DNA from: CAZPBN01 sp964584935
GTDB taxonomy: Bacteria > Acidobacteriota > Aminicenantia > Aminicenantales > Aminicenantaceae
Assembly (NCBI GenBank): GCA_964584935.1
Contig: CAZPBN010000003.1
Span: 62,001 to 126,000 of the forward strand
Direction of reading: 5' to 3'
Length of the DNA stretch: 64,000 bases
Shown: piece by piece, positions 1-8,676 of the stretch
Layout: the number at the start of each line of letters is the position of its first letter
Position numbering within the stretch: the stretch's first letter is position 1
The notes under the pieces: generated by a model
What the model saw: the letters and a program-made list of their open reading frames with translations, nothing else
What the model was told of the DNA's origin: nothing
Database searches by the model: none
Made by a program: the position numbers and the translations under genes

Positions 1-399
1 ATCACCTTCAACAACAGTTTTTCCTTGTTTCACACCTGGCGTAAAATCCCATTTCTTCTCTCTATCAAGAGAAGGGACTTCAATACCTCTGGTAACAAAG
101 TCTCCCTCATTGTCTCTAATAACATCCAGAGGTCTCTGGATACCATCATATATAGAGCTAATAAGTCCGGGCCCCAGTTCCACGCTTAGAGGTTTTCCGG
201 TGAGAAAGACAGGCTCATCAGGACCAATTCCGGTTGTGTCTTCATAAACCTGGATAAAAGCTTTGTCTTCCCTTAATTCGATGATCTCGCCTATCAATCC
301 CAATTCCCCTATTTTCACCATGTCATACATTTTTGCTCCCAGACAACCGGATGCTATCACGAGCGGTCCAGCAACTCGAATGATTTTACCTTTTTTCAT
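1..399 (-). CDS. ntpA: V-type ATP synthase subunit A, N-terminal part (runs off left edge)
   Basis: Catalytic A subunit of the V1 head, which hydrolyses or makes ATP. Only the first 133 codons are here. The start reads MKKGKIIRVAGPLV, followed by the beta-barrel domain with GLIGEIIELREDKAFIQVYE and TGIGPDEPVFLTGKPLSVELG, as expected for this family. The P-loop lies beyond the window. The ATG overlaps the end of the F/G subunit gene by 14 bases, so the two are translationally coupled. It is the last visible gene of the operon; B and D would be expected further left. Confidence 0.96.
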   Translation of the reverse strand, partial: MKKGKIIRVAGPLVIASGCLGAKMYDMVKIGELGLIGEIIELREDKAFIQVYEDTTGIGPDEPVFLTGKPLSVELGPGLISSIYDGIQRPLDVIRDNEGDFVTRGIEVPSLDREKKWDFTPGVKQGKTVVEGD

Positions 400-736
400 C
401 TTTCCCTCTTCCTTTGACAAACGAATCCGATCCGGTGGCTTTTATAGCTATATCCTTCATCATACGTTCCATATAATCAGTGATCCCTCTATGATCGGAG
501 AAACCAACAACCACCGGACAAAATTTTTTTTTCATATCCTTAAGCTCTTCCGATAAAGGCTCTAAAAAACTCTCATGCATAAAACAAAGCGCAATCCCTT
601 CATCTTCCAGAGAGTATAAAATTCTTCTGGCTTCTTCGGAATTTTTTGGAGAAAATATCTTCATCCCTGTCGCTTTAAATCCGAACACAAGATCAATATC
701 TCCTATTATAGCTACTTTATCAAACATAGGTTTCAC
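386..736 (-). CDS. ntpG: V-type ATP synthase subunit F (NtpG type)
   Basis: Small central-stalk subunit, 116 residues, close to the usual 100-115. The N-terminal beta-alpha fold (VAIIGDIDLVFGFKATGM) and the mid-protein IALCFMHESF match the family, which regulates rotation and coupling in V1. The first codon is GTG at 736; an ATG at 727 three codons later is an equally possible start. The gene overlaps subunit C by 17 bases and subunit A by 14 bases, a tightly packed operon. Confidence 0.93.
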   Translation of the reverse strand: MKPMFDKVAIIGDIDLVFGFKATGMKIFSPKNSEEARRILYSLEDEGIALCFMHESFLEPLSEELKDMKKKFCPVVVGFSDHRGITDYMERMMKDIAIKATGSDSFVKGRGKDEKR

Positions 737-1505
737 TTATCCTTTTTTTCAAAATCTGGGAAGGTATTTTGTTCAATTTCCCGATTCCCAGAAGTCTGAC
801 CAGGTTTAGTTCTCTTTGCTTAGCCAGAGCATAGGCAAAAACAGGCTCAGGACCGAATACTATATATTTTGCTTTCTGCAAGATCCTCATTAAAAAGTCC
901 TCAAAACTGCGCTCAAACTCGACAAAAGTCTCTTCTTCCTCAAGTGTATCCGTTGCCCTATCCCAGATTTCATAGTAAGGTGTGGCACGAAGTTTCTCTC
1001 CAAATTCAGCATAAGAAAGTTCAAAATCTTTTATAAAAGTTGTCTCATCAAGAAAACCACCTTCAATGAGCATTTCCTTCAGTTTATTTTTGTTAAAACC
1101 AAGATAGGTGGCTCTTGAATAATATTTAATGTTAGTCAGATCTATTTTATGTCTGAAATAATTGATGAAAAAGGAACAATCCATTTCTTCAGCCAGCAAT
1201 AGTGCTTTTTGAGGATGATTGGCTCTGTCAATAAGAACTTTGATTTTTTCATCCACAGCTATTTTTGATATTTCATCATCAAGTGCATTCTTTTCTCTTG
1301 TAATGAATTCATCAAGTTCCTCGGAGTTGTTCACATTTATTATCTCTTCTGAGAATTGCCCCGCATCAAATATCATCTTTAAGACAGACCTTATGTCTTC
1401 TTCACTAGCCACTTCAAGAAAAACTCCTTTGGAAACAAGGTTTTTTTCCAAAACGCGCACACGCCCTACTGAATAAAGATAATCAAGCCTTGATGGTTGT
1501 TTCAT
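720..1505 (-). CDS. ntpC: V-type ATP synthase subunit C (NtpC/AC39 type)
   Basis: Socket subunit that joins the central stalk to the membrane rotor. The all-helical AC39 pattern is visible: LDYLYSVGRVRVLEKNL at the start, the repeated LLLAEEMDCSFFINYFRHKIDL type segment, and the conserved end GPEPVFAYALAKQRELNLVR. At 261 residues it is clearly shorter than the usual 320-380, so one helical repeat seems to be missing. Its ATG overlaps the stop of subunit E by 4 bases. Assignment rests on motif resemblance plus its position between E and F/G. Confidence 0.9.
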   Translation of the reverse strand: MKQPSRLDYLYSVGRVRVLEKNLVSKGVFLEVASEEDIRSVLKMIFDAGQFSEEIINVNNSEELDEFITREKNALDDEISKIAVDEKIKVLIDRANHPQKALLLAEEMDCSFFINYFRHKIDLTNIKYYSRATYLGFNKNKLKEMLIEGGFLDETTFIKDFELSYAEFGEKLRATPYYEIWDRATDTLEEEETFVEFERSFEDFLMRILQKAKYIVFGPEPVFAYALAKQRELNLVRLLGIGKLNKIPSQILKKRISETYV

Positions 1506-1918
1506 ATCCCTAAAATTTCTGTAATATATTTTTCAAGTTTAGGCCTGATCTCCTCTTTCATCTTCTCCTCATCATAAAGCTCTTCTTTAACTCCATCTTT
1601 AAGAATGATTTTTCTTTTTAAAGCCGATTTTCCGATCTTTTGTTTTTTAAACGCTTTTTCAATCACTTCCTCTATTATTTTCTTTTTACTAGATAAAAGT
1701 TTGATCTTCATTTCAAGACGTGCCCCTGTAACAATCCGGCTTGCCTCCAGTTCCGCCTTTCTCTTTTTTTCTTTAAGTATCAATTCGGCTTTTTCTGAAG
1801 CTTCTTTCTCCGCAGCCTTTTTTATACTGTCAGCCTTTTCTTTACTTTCAAGAATTATTTTTTCTGCTTCCCTTTGGGCATCATCTATTATTTTATTCAA
1901 AATATTCTCTAAACTCAT
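1502..1918 (-). CDS. ntpE: V-type ATP synthase subunit E (short peripheral stalk)
   Basis: Peripheral-stalk subunit. The first 100 residues are a charged helix rich in Lys, Glu and Ala (IIDDAQREAEKIILESKEKA), typical of the E subunit. A short C-terminal part follows. The protein has 138 residues against about 185-200 in the family, so the globular C-terminal head is reduced. The ATG is preceded by AGGAGGAT about 11 bases upstream. It lies between K and C, the position of ntpE in Enterococcus hirae. Confidence 0.85.
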   Translation of the reverse strand: MSLENILNKIIDDAQREAEKIILESKEKADSIKKAAEKEASEKAELILKEKKRKAELEASRIVTGARLEMKIKLLSSKKKIIEEVIEKAFKKQKIGKSALKRKIILKDGVKEELYDEEKMKEEIRPKLEKYITEILGI

Positions 1919-2025
1919 ATTTTTTGGACATCCTCCTGAAATTTTGTATGAGAAATTTCCTTAAACAGTTAGAAATATGATTTTCCTTCCCTTAAAAAAC
2001 ACATTGACATCGGTCAGAATAATCT

Positions 2026-2502
2026 CTAGGACAACGATATTCCATTGAGAAGAAGTATGGTTATCAAAAGTCCAAGTACAGCATATGTTTCAACCAGAGC
2101 AGCCATAATGACTGGTTTCATCAAATCCTTGGGTTGTTTGGCAACCATATAAACTCCAGAAGCGCAGACTTTTCCCTGATGTATTCCTGAAACCAATCCA
2201 GTTAAAGCCACAGGTAGACAGGTAATAAGAATATGCCACCCCTGGAAAACTGTGGGAGTCGCCATTTCTCCCCCTACAAGTCCAACCTTAAGGAGGACTA
2301 AAAATGCACTTAAAAATCCATAAATGCCCTGTGTTCCCGGAAGAGCGACAAGCAGGAGCAAGCTTCCGAATTTCTCAGGGGCTTCACTCATTACCCCGCT
2401 AGAAGCTTGACCGGCAAGTCCAATCCCTATAGCAGATCCGATTCCTCCCAGAATAACAGCAAGTGCTCCTCCTGATATAGCGAGTGTCATACCTAACGAC
2501 AT
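2026..2502 (-). CDS. ntpK: V-type ATP synthase proteolipid subunit K, Na+-type binding site
   Basis: Membrane rotor subunit of 158 residues with two fused hairpins (four transmembrane helices), the V-type double-hairpin form. The ion-carrying glutamate is E138 in the second hairpin (ALVETYAVLG); the matching site in the first hairpin is Q58. Residues L54, T57 and Q58 (LPGTQG), Q109 (IHQGK) and E138 correspond to the Na+ ligands known from E. hirae NtpK (L61, T64, Q65, Q110, E139). This suggests Na+ rather than H+ coupling. A good ribosome site (AGGAGGA) precedes the ATG. Confidence 0.96.
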   Translation of the reverse strand: MSLGMTLAISGGALAVILGGIGSAIGIGLAGQASSGVMSEAPEKFGSLLLLVALPGTQGIYGFLSAFLVLLKVGLVGGEMATPTVFQGWHILITCLPVALTGLVSGIHQGKVCASGVYMVAKQPKDLMKPVIMAALVETYAVLGLLITILLLNGISLS

Positions 2503-2535
2503 ATCCTCCTCCTATATTATCTTAAATTATTTTAT

Positions 2536-4446
2536 TTAGATAAATTCAATATACTTACTCTCTAATTCGAAAGGCTTAAAAGGCCTTCCTCCGGAGATGA
2601 AGAATTTACTGAAAAATTCAACAAACTGCAGACGCATTGAGTGGACAAATCCTCCTAAAAAGCTGATCCCTAAATTAAACAAATGCCCTCCCGTAAATAT
2701 CAACGCTGCAAAAAGCCATCCCACCCATGGAATACCAAGGGCTGTCTTGCAAAGTGTATTGACAACCATAGCTATCACACTGGTTGCCAGTCCCAGAGCT
2801 AAGAGTCTGGAATAGGACAGAATATCTGCAAGATAGCGGGAAATATCATATAAACTATAAAGTCCACCGAAAAATCGAGCAAATGGATTCCGGCTGGGGA
2901 CAGCAAAAAAAATGATGGCTGCTGCGCCGATAAGGGATAAAATTCCTCCTAACGGCACCTTAAAATAACCATACACAACAAGGGAAGGCAGCAGCAGCAA
3001 CCAACCTCCCTGCACAAATATCGCCTGCAAATATTCCCTGTTTTTAATCAATGATATCATCCTTATTAAAGTTCCAACCCATACCTGAATAAAACCGAGG
3101 ACAAGAGACAAGATTAAAAAAGAAAGGGGATCTTCCACAGGATCAATAACCATCAACTTCCGGAGAGGAAACCCAAACCATCCTCCCACAAGTGTACCAA
3201 GAATGACATTGGCAACAGAAAGAAAGAGAAGAAGCTGCATAAACTGAAGTAAAGCTCCCTTTGGTTTGCCGAACTTTATATATAAAATACTTAAAAAGCC
3301 CACCAAAAATCCATATCCTGCTTCACTCACTGTTAATCCCACAAAGATAAAAAAGAAAGGGGCAAGCGGAATAGTGGGATCCACTGTTCCCTGTCTGGGA
3401 AGACCATAGAGCTTGGTTATCATCTCGAAAGGCCGGGTAGGTTTGGGATTTTCCAGAATCACAGGAGGATTTTCTTCAGCCAGAGGATCACGGAAATAAA
3501 CTTCCGATACATCTTCATAGGCTTTAAGCTTCGATTTTAATTTTCCCCTATCCTTGGCACGAATCCATCCCTCAATATAAAAAATCTTCTCTGTTTGACC
3601 AAGATCCCTTAAAGAAACCAAGCGTTTTCTTTCATTGATGAGAACATCATGGACTATTTTAAGCTCTTTGATATTGGAGGCGAGATTTTTAATTCCCTCA
3701 TTAACAGTATCAATGAGGCTTTCCGACTTTTCTATCTCTTTATTTATTTTTTTTATAACGTCCTCTACTCTATCATTATCATCTGCTTTATTCAGTATAG
3801 AATCTGTAAAATATAAAAGATTAAAATTCAAATCTTTAAAGGCTTTGAACATGATATCTTCTTCTTTTTTCAAATATATAACCAACACATATATCTTTCT
3901 TTTTCCCTTTTCAATAAGGGAATACCAGAGTGATGATTCAGAAACAAATTTTTGAAATTCTTCAAATCTGGATAAAGGCAACACTCCAGGAATAACCTCT
4001 ACCCCCCCTCTTGTTCCTGTTAACATGACAGGAATCTCAAGATTTTTGAGTGTATCCAAGAATTCTTTTTCTCTCTTCAAGAAATTTAGGTGGGATAAAG
4101 CTTCATTTTTTTTAGATTCAAGTTTTTCAACGTTCTCAATAACACCAAGGTAATCAAACTCAAGTGCTTCTTTTTTATCATGACGGGACAACCTGGGTTT
4201 TTCGCTGAACAGCTTCTCAGAAAAACTCTTCTCTTCCCACTCAGAAAGATAATTCAGAGCATGAGATAAACGATAAATCGTATGGTCATATTGAGAGGTG
4301 TCAGGTTCTGGTGTTTTAAGGCCCAGTTCACTGGTATTTGTTTTCTCAATCTCAATCAATCCTTCATTCTGGAGTGAAGAGAGAAACTCCTCTTCCTTCT
4401 CGATGGAGGTTAGAATCTTAACCTTCTGGACTTCAGCTATAGCCAT
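2536..4446 (-). CDS. ntpI: V-type ATP synthase subunit I (a-type stator)
   Basis: Membrane stator subunit, 636 residues. Residues 1 to about 335 form the cytoplasmic arm with coiled-coil stretches (about 85-115 and 225-270). The rest holds seven or eight transmembrane helices starting near PFFFIFVGLTVSEAGYG. Two arginines in the ion channel, R547 (LSYSRLLALG) and R605 (SMRLQFVEFF), are spaced 58 apart, like the pair known in E. hirae NtpI. It starts 3 bases after the stop of the preceding coiled-coil subunit. Confidence 0.96.
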   Translation of the reverse strand: MAIAEVQKVKILTSIEKEEEFLSSLQNEGLIEIEKTNTSELGLKTPEPDTSQYDHTIYRLSHALNYLSEWEEKSFSEKLFSEKPRLSRHDKKEALEFDYLGVIENVEKLESKKNEALSHLNFLKREKEFLDTLKNLEIPVMLTGTRGGVEVIPGVLPLSRFEEFQKFVSESSLWYSLIEKGKRKIYVLVIYLKKEEDIMFKAFKDLNFNLLYFTDSILNKADDNDRVEDVIKKINKEIEKSESLIDTVNEGIKNLASNIKELKIVHDVLINERKRLVSLRDLGQTEKIFYIEGWIRAKDRGKLKSKLKAYEDVSEVYFRDPLAEENPPVILENPKPTRPFEMITKLYGLPRQGTVDPTIPLAPFFFIFVGLTVSEAGYGFLVGFLSILYIKFGKPKGALLQFMQLLLFLSVANVILGTLVGGWFGFPLRKLMVIDPVEDPLSFLILSLVLGFIQVWVGTLIRMISLIKNREYLQAIFVQGGWLLLLPSLVVYGYFKVPLGGILSLIGAAAIIFFAVPSRNPFARFFGGLYSLYDISRYLADILSYSRLLALGLATSVIAMVVNTLCKTALGIPWVGWLFAALIFTGGHLFNLGISFLGGFVHSMRLQFVEFFSKFFISGGRPFKPFELESKYIEFI

Positions 4447-4449
4447 AGA

Positions 4450-4815
4450 CTATTTTGACTCCTCTTTCACATATTTATTTATTTTATCAGCGGTTTTTTC
4501 AACCGCATCAGATAGTTTCTTTTCAATATTTTTGTACAGGGAAGCAATACGTTCCTCTGTCTCCTTTTTTATTCCCAAAGCTTCCTCTTTAGCATTCTTA
4601 ATTATCAATTCTTTTTGTTCTTCAGCCTTTTCTCTGGCTTCATTGAGGAGATTTTCTCTTATTCTCTTTGCTTCACTATATGCATCCTGAATAATACCAG
4701 CTGTCGTTTCATCTCTGGCAGTTTGGATTATTTTCTGCGCTTTTTCTTCTGTAGACTTAATCTTCTCGAGAGCTTCAAAGGCTTCATCTTTTTTTTGGCT
4801 TTTGCTCACTTTCAT
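4450..4815 (-). CDS. ntpF: V-type ATP synthase coiled-coil stalk subunit (NtpF, subunit G/H)
   Basis: First gene of the operon. From the ATG at 4815 it encodes 121 residues that are almost entirely charged helix (EKAEEQKELIIKNAKEEALG), as expected for the peripheral stalk partner of subunit E. The start is uncertain: AGGTGAG abuts the ATG with almost no spacing, and an in-frame TTG at 4842 would add nine residues. Low sequence complexity makes homology weak; the call depends mainly on its place before ntpI, as in E. hirae. Confidence 0.8.
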   Translation of the reverse strand: MKVSKSQKKDEAFEALEKIKSTEEKAQKIIQTARDETTAGIIQDAYSEAKRIRENLLNEAREKAEEQKELIIKNAKEEALGIKKETEERIASLYKNIEKKLSDAVEKTADKINKYVKEESK

Positions 4816-4880
4816 CTCACCTGGAATGTCATTCTTATACAAAATCTTTCATTTGTTTTTTTCTTACTAAATCAGACCGT

Positions 4881-4910
4881 ATTATATCTAATGTGCTATT
4901 TTTTTTCCAA
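4881..4910 (-). promoter_or_regulatory. Sigma-70 type promoter of the V-ATPase operon
   Basis: On the minus strand TTGGAA (4910-4905) is followed after 18 bases by a perfect TATAAT (4886-4881). Transcription would begin near 4874, about 30-60 bases before ntpF. No other promoter-like sequence this good lies between ntpF and the divergent reductase gene. Confidence 0.6.
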
Positions 4911-4988
4911 TGGATATTTAGCTGGAGTTTCCATAACATTTTAATCCCATTATTTTTATTTATTGGGTCATTAGGTATAGTGTCCCTT

Positions 4989-5017
4989 TTGAATACCTTT
5001 TTAATATATAGTAAAAT
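4989..5017 (+). promoter_or_regulatory. Probable promoter of the aldo/keto reductase gene
   Basis: TTGAAT (4989-4994), a 17-base spacer and TAAAAT (5012-5017) precede the gene, with transcription expected near 5024 and a 37-base leader. It diverges from the V-ATPase promoter about 80 bases away. Confidence 0.5.
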
Positions 5018-5060
5018 AACGTGATATCAGAATTTCTTTTCAAAAAGGAGAATTCGCCTC

Positions 5061-5993
5061 ATGGTAAAAAAAATAAAAACAATTTCAAGAAAAGAGTTCC
5101 TTAAAAAAGCATCTTTTGCGTTTTTAGGCATGGGGCTTTTAAAAAATGAAAGTCCGGCATTTTTATTTCCTGGAAAACAGAAAAGTGTTCACTTCCCACT
5201 TAGAACTCTGGGCAGAACTGGAATCAGAGTTGCTCCGGTAGGATATGGAGCCTCACGGACAATGGAATCATCCTTGATAAGAAGAGCAATCGATAAAGGA
5301 ATCAATTTCATCGACACTGGCAGACATTATTTCAACGGACAAAATGAATATGCTGTCGGAAAAGCAATAAAAGGAATAAGAAAAAATATCGTGATTCAAT
5401 CTAAAATCAGCATACGTTCCAATAACCGGAATAAATTACTAAAATCCTCACAAGAAGCTCTGGAAATAATAAAATCAATGGAACGTTCTTTGAACAAAAG
5501 TCTTGGAGCCCTTCAAACTGACTATATTGATATTATTCTCTTTCATAGTGCGCGTTCATCAGAAATCATTCATCACGAAATGGTTATGAATTTTTTCAAA
5601 AAAGCAAAGGAATCAGGAAAAATAAGAGCGTACGGGTTTTCATCTCATTCAAATCAGGTTGAACTGCTCAGAGAAGCAAATAAAAAAAATTTTTACGAGG
5701 TCATTATGGTTCCTTACAATCACAAAGGTTCCTATATTCACTCTGGCAGCGGTCACTACAGTGAATGGAACCAGAAGGAACTCGAAATCGAACTGGCGAA
5801 AGCTCAAACAAACAATATAGGAATTGTTGCTATGAAAACCTGTTCAGCAGGACCGTATTCTCCTTCCAAAAATATCAAACCTTCATATAAAGAAGCCCTG
5901 AAGTGGATTTTGAAAAACAGTTCTGTGAGCACAATGGCATCGGCAATGGCAAATTATAAAGAAATGGATGAAGACATTCAGGCTATGATGTAA
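5061..5993 (+). CDS. Aldo/keto reductase with N-terminal export-like segment
   Basis: NAD(P)H-dependent carbonyl reductase of 310 residues. The catalytic tetrad D85 (NFIDTGRHYF), Y90, K115 (VIQSKI) and H162 (IILFHSA) is complete, and the barrel strands follow the usual order. The first 40 residues include SRKEFLKKASFAFLGMGLL, which resembles a twin-arginine signal with one arginine replaced by lysine, so export is possible but unproven. Ribosome site AAAAGGAGAA lies upstream of the ATG. The substrate cannot be predicted. Confidence 0.9.
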   Translation: MVKKIKTISRKEFLKKASFAFLGMGLLKNESPAFLFPGKQKSVHFPLRTLGRTGIRVAPVGYGASRTMESSLIRRAIDKGINFIDTGRHYFNGQNEYAVGKAIKGIRKNIVIQSKISIRSNNRNKLLKSSQEALEIIKSMERSLNKSLGALQTDYIDIILFHSARSSEIIHHEMVMNFFKKAKESGKIRAYGFSSHSNQVELLREANKKNFYEVIMVPYNHKGSYIHSGSGHYSEWNQKELEIELAKAQTNNIGIVAMKTCSAGPYSPSKNIKPSYKEALKWILKNSSVSTMASAMANYKEMDEDIQAMM

Positions 5994-6038
5994 ACTAAAA
6001 AAAATATACAGTCAAAAAAATTTCTGGAGAATATTGAT

Positions 6039-6662
6039 ATGGAAAATAATAAATCATTTCTGAGGGAAAACAGGGGGTTTTTCATTGTCATAATTCTGAT
6101 TTTTGCCTTATTGAGTCTTGGTTATTTTTTAGGAAAAAATCAAAAAATAAAAGCTGAAAAAAGCCAAACATTCTTTTTCGAAGAAATCAAAGATCAGCAA
6201 AGTTTAAAAACTCCAACTCTTGTCATACAATTAATTTTCAACGCGATAAAAAATGATGATATATCTGCCATTGAAGAATGTCTGTTAACAGAACAGGAAT
6301 ATTCTGAACTCAAAAACAAGATTCAATCTGTTTATCAATACCTCAACTGGGAAACACATTTATATGATGAGGATGCTTATTATACTTCTTACAAGGATTA
6401 CATTCTAGGAAAATTTGAAACTCTGATCCAATATTTAAAGACCATAAAATCCTACGACCAATTTAATCTGGATGATACTTATGAAGGAACAACCCTGGAG
6501 ATTGACAAAATCAAATCTATCAACGGGATATCTGAAGTCATAAACGGAGTCACTCTTGTGATTTCTTTAGCTAACAGCCGCACATTGGCGAATAAAACGT
6601 TAACCATAGAGATATCCCCCTTGATAAAAACATCAAGCAATCAATACAAACTGGTTCCCTAA
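6039..6662 (+). CDS. Hypothetical membrane-anchored protein
   Basis: 207 residues with one transmembrane helix at about 14-33 (FFIVIILIFALLSLGYFLG) and a charged soluble part outside the membrane. No family was recognised. TGGAGAATATTGAT before the ATG supports the start. It follows the aldo/keto reductase by 45 bases and may share its transcript. The soluble region (KTPTLVIQLIFNAIKNDDISAIEECLL) could be a small helical then beta domain, but no function can be inferred. Confidence 0.7.
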   Translation: MENNKSFLRENRGFFIVIILIFALLSLGYFLGKNQKIKAEKSQTFFFEEIKDQQSLKTPTLVIQLIFNAIKNDDISAIEECLLTEQEYSELKNKIQSVYQYLNWETHLYDEDAYYTSYKDYILGKFETLIQYLKTIKSYDQFNLDDTYEGTTLEIDKIKSINGISEVINGVTLVISLANSRTLANKTLTIEISPLIKTSSNQYKLVP

Positions 6663-6679
6663 AATAATTTCTTATTAAA

Positions 6680-6703
6680 TAAGCCCTTTTAATAGCGGGC
6701 TTA
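6680..6703. other. Hairpin after the hypothetical gene
   Basis: TAAGCCC and GGGCTTA form a 7-base-pair stem with a 10-base loop, 20 bases after the stop codon at 6662. No T-run follows, so it is at best a weak terminator or an mRNA 3'-end structure. Confidence 0.35.
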
Positions 6704-6874
6704 GCCTTCAAAATGTTGAGGTATTACTCTCTTAACGAAAAACCATTTTTTTGCTTCCCGCAAAAACAAGTTTTTGTTAAGAAAAATCCATTTCTCTTCA
6801 AATAAATTGAATTATAGACCACTCCTCTTAAAAATATAGGAAGATAAATTAAAAAGTAAGAAGTCTAGGAGTTA

Positions 6875-7072
6875 CTATTTACCACTCTTAACAGGAAAGA
6901 AAAGAATAATTATTGCTGACAACGCTACCAAGATGTATATAATACGACTTACGACAGACATGGCTCCAAATATCCATGAGACCAAATTGAAATTAAAAAT
7001 TCCAACGAGACCCCAGTTTAATCCTCCGATAACCACTAAAATTAAAGCAATCCAACTAATAATTTTTGGCAT
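6875..7072 (-). CDS. DUF378 family small membrane protein
   Basis: 65 residues with two transmembrane helices. It carries the DUF378 signature ALILVVIGGLNWGLVGIFNFNLV near the start and a second helix (IIYILVALSAIIILFF). The function of the family is unknown. A strong ribosome site, AAAGGAGG, lies 6 bases before the ATG. It is a single gene convergent with its left neighbour. Confidence 0.9.
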   Translation of the reverse strand: MPKIISWIALILVVIGGLNWGLVGIFNFNLVSWIFGAMSVVSRIIYILVALSAIIILFFPVKSGK

Positions 7073-7315
7073 TTTGAACCTCCTTTAAAATCATTATAAA
7101 AATATAAAATCAAATGTCAAATAGAAATTTTATCTTTTTCATTTTTATACAGGTCTCTTAATCTCCATGAAATAAAGGAATGGTTCACTATTCCATTCAT
7201 TTCTATCCTACTCTCTCATTGTTCCTTTTTTTTCTTTTGAATTTTGAATGATAGCCTTATTGACAATAACATCTTTTTAAAAGAGAATAAATATGAATTT
7301 TTTAATTTTAAGAAA

Positions 7316-7924
7316 ATGAAAAGATTATTGATAATAACCTCAATTTTTTGTCTGAGTGTGCTTAACGGACAAGCCTATAAAAACAGATTTGGAATTTTTG
7401 TTCATGCTGGTTTAACAAGTCCGGAAGAAAAAAACATAAATACTTCATTTGAAAGTGGGTTTGGACTCTTCTATCCATTGAACCACAAATTTTCCCTTTA
7501 CTTGGATTTTTCACACTGGAAAAGCAGTGTGGAAAGAAAAGAAAACGGTTTGTATAAAGGAAAGCTTTCTGTCTCACCCTTTATATTATCCATTCATTAT
7601 CGTTTTATGAAGAATAAAACCATCTGTCCTTATATCTTTTCCGGATTGGGAGTCATTTTCAACAACTTTAAAATCGAAGATCTGATCACTATTCCGGAAG
7701 TCTCAATCACCCAAAAAGTCAGAACAGGCGTTGGTCTTCAAGCAGGAATAGGAAGTTCTATAAAGATTAGCAATCGAATTCAATTATCAGGAGAGATATT
7801 CTATTCTTTCAGGAAAGCAAAAGGAGAAACCATAATAATTGATATGAATCTGGGTACAAGCAAGGAGGAGTTTTTATTCAATATGAGCTCTTTCAATTTG
7901 AAAATAGGAATAAAATATCAATAG
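7316..7924 (+). CDS. Outer-membrane beta-barrel protein
   Basis: 202 residues from the ATG at 7316, which gives a clean signal peptide (MKRLLIITSIFCLSVLNGQA). An in-frame TTG at 7244 would add a charged extension and is unlikely. The mature part has alternating hydrophobic strands and glycines (FSLYLDFSHWKSS, CPYIFSGLGVIFNN, TGVGLQAGIGSSIKI) and ends in a strand, typical of eight-stranded OmpA-like barrels. The role is unknown. It supports a diderm host. Confidence 0.75.
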   Translation: MKRLLIITSIFCLSVLNGQAYKNRFGIFVHAGLTSPEEKNINTSFESGFGLFYPLNHKFSLYLDFSHWKSSVERKENGLYKGKLSVSPFILSIHYRFMKNKTICPYIFSGLGVIFNNFKIEDLITIPEVSITQKVRTGVGLQAGIGSSIKISNRIQLSGEIFYSFRKAKGETIIIDMNLGTSKEEFLFNMSSFNLKIGIKYQ

Positions 7925-7953
7925 GAAATTACCGTTTAACTTTTATTGAAGTT

Positions 7954-7981
7954 TTGACAACAAGAAACTAAAGGATATAAT
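7954..7981 (+). promoter_or_regulatory. Promoter of the two-component operon, leaderless type
   Basis: TTGACA (7954-7959), 16 bases, then TATAAT (7976-7981). Both hexamers are perfect. The ATG of the response regulator starts at 7990, only 8 bases after the -10 box, so the transcript would start at or next to the ATG. No ribosome site is present, which agrees with a leaderless mRNA. Confidence 0.75.
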
Positions 7982-7989
7982 ACAGAAAA

Positions 7990-8676
7990 ATGGATGCAGC
8001 TAAATCAATCGTTGTTGTTGATGACGAACCGGATATTCTGGAATTGGTCTCTCTTCATCTTCGCAAGTCCGGCTACAAAGTTGATGCTTTCACTGATGGG
8101 AAGTCATTTTATAACTCTCTGAAGACTAACAATCCTTCTCTTATTATTCTTGATCTTATGCTTCCAGATATGGACGGCCTTGAGATATGCAAAGACATTA
8201 AAAAGTCAGATAAATATATGAATATTCCGGTTATAATGTTGACAGCTAGAGGAGAGGAGGCTGAACGAGTCCTAGGGCTGGAACTCGGCGCAGATGACTA
8301 CGTCACAAAGCCCTTTTCTCCAAGGGAATTGGTGGCGAGGGTTAATGCTGTCCTTAGAAGGCCAAATCATGTGACCAACTCTAGACAAATAAAAATTGGT
8401 GAAAAAATCAAGATGGACATTGATCGATATGAACTCCAGGTTGAAAATAAGAAAATCAATTTAACCTCGACAGAGTTCCGCATTCTGCATTTACTTGCAT
8501 CCAAAAAAGGATGGGTATTCTCTAGAAACGAAATCCTTGATTCTCTCTGGGGACAGGAAAAAGTTGTTGTAGACAGAAGTATCGACGTGCATATAAAGCA
8601 TCTTAGAGAAAAATTAGGATCCGAGTCTTCTCTCATTGTCAATGTCAGAGGCGTTGGATATAAAATCCAGGAATGA
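7990..8676 (+). CDS. PhoB/OmpR-type response regulator
   Basis: 228 residues. The receiver domain (about 6-122) has the acidic pair D11/D12, phosphorylation site D55 (LIILDLMLPD), T86 and K107. The winged-helix DNA-binding domain (about 130-226) contains TSTEFRILHLLASKKG, SIDVHIKHLREKLG and GVGYKI. It is a DNA-binding regulator controlled by the kinase encoded next; the two genes overlap by 4 bases (ATGA). PhoB-like sequence does not prove phosphate control because no pst genes are nearby. Confidence 0.96.
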   Translation: MDAAKSIVVVDDEPDILELVSLHLRKSGYKVDAFTDGKSFYNSLKTNNPSLIILDLMLPDMDGLEICKDIKKSDKYMNIPVIMLTARGEEAERVLGLELGADDYVTKPFSPRELVARVNAVLRRPNHVTNSRQIKIGEKIKMDIDRYELQVENKKINLTSTEFRILHLLASKKGWVFSRNEILDSLWGQEKVVVDRSIDVHIKHLREKLGSESSLIVNVRGVGYKIQE

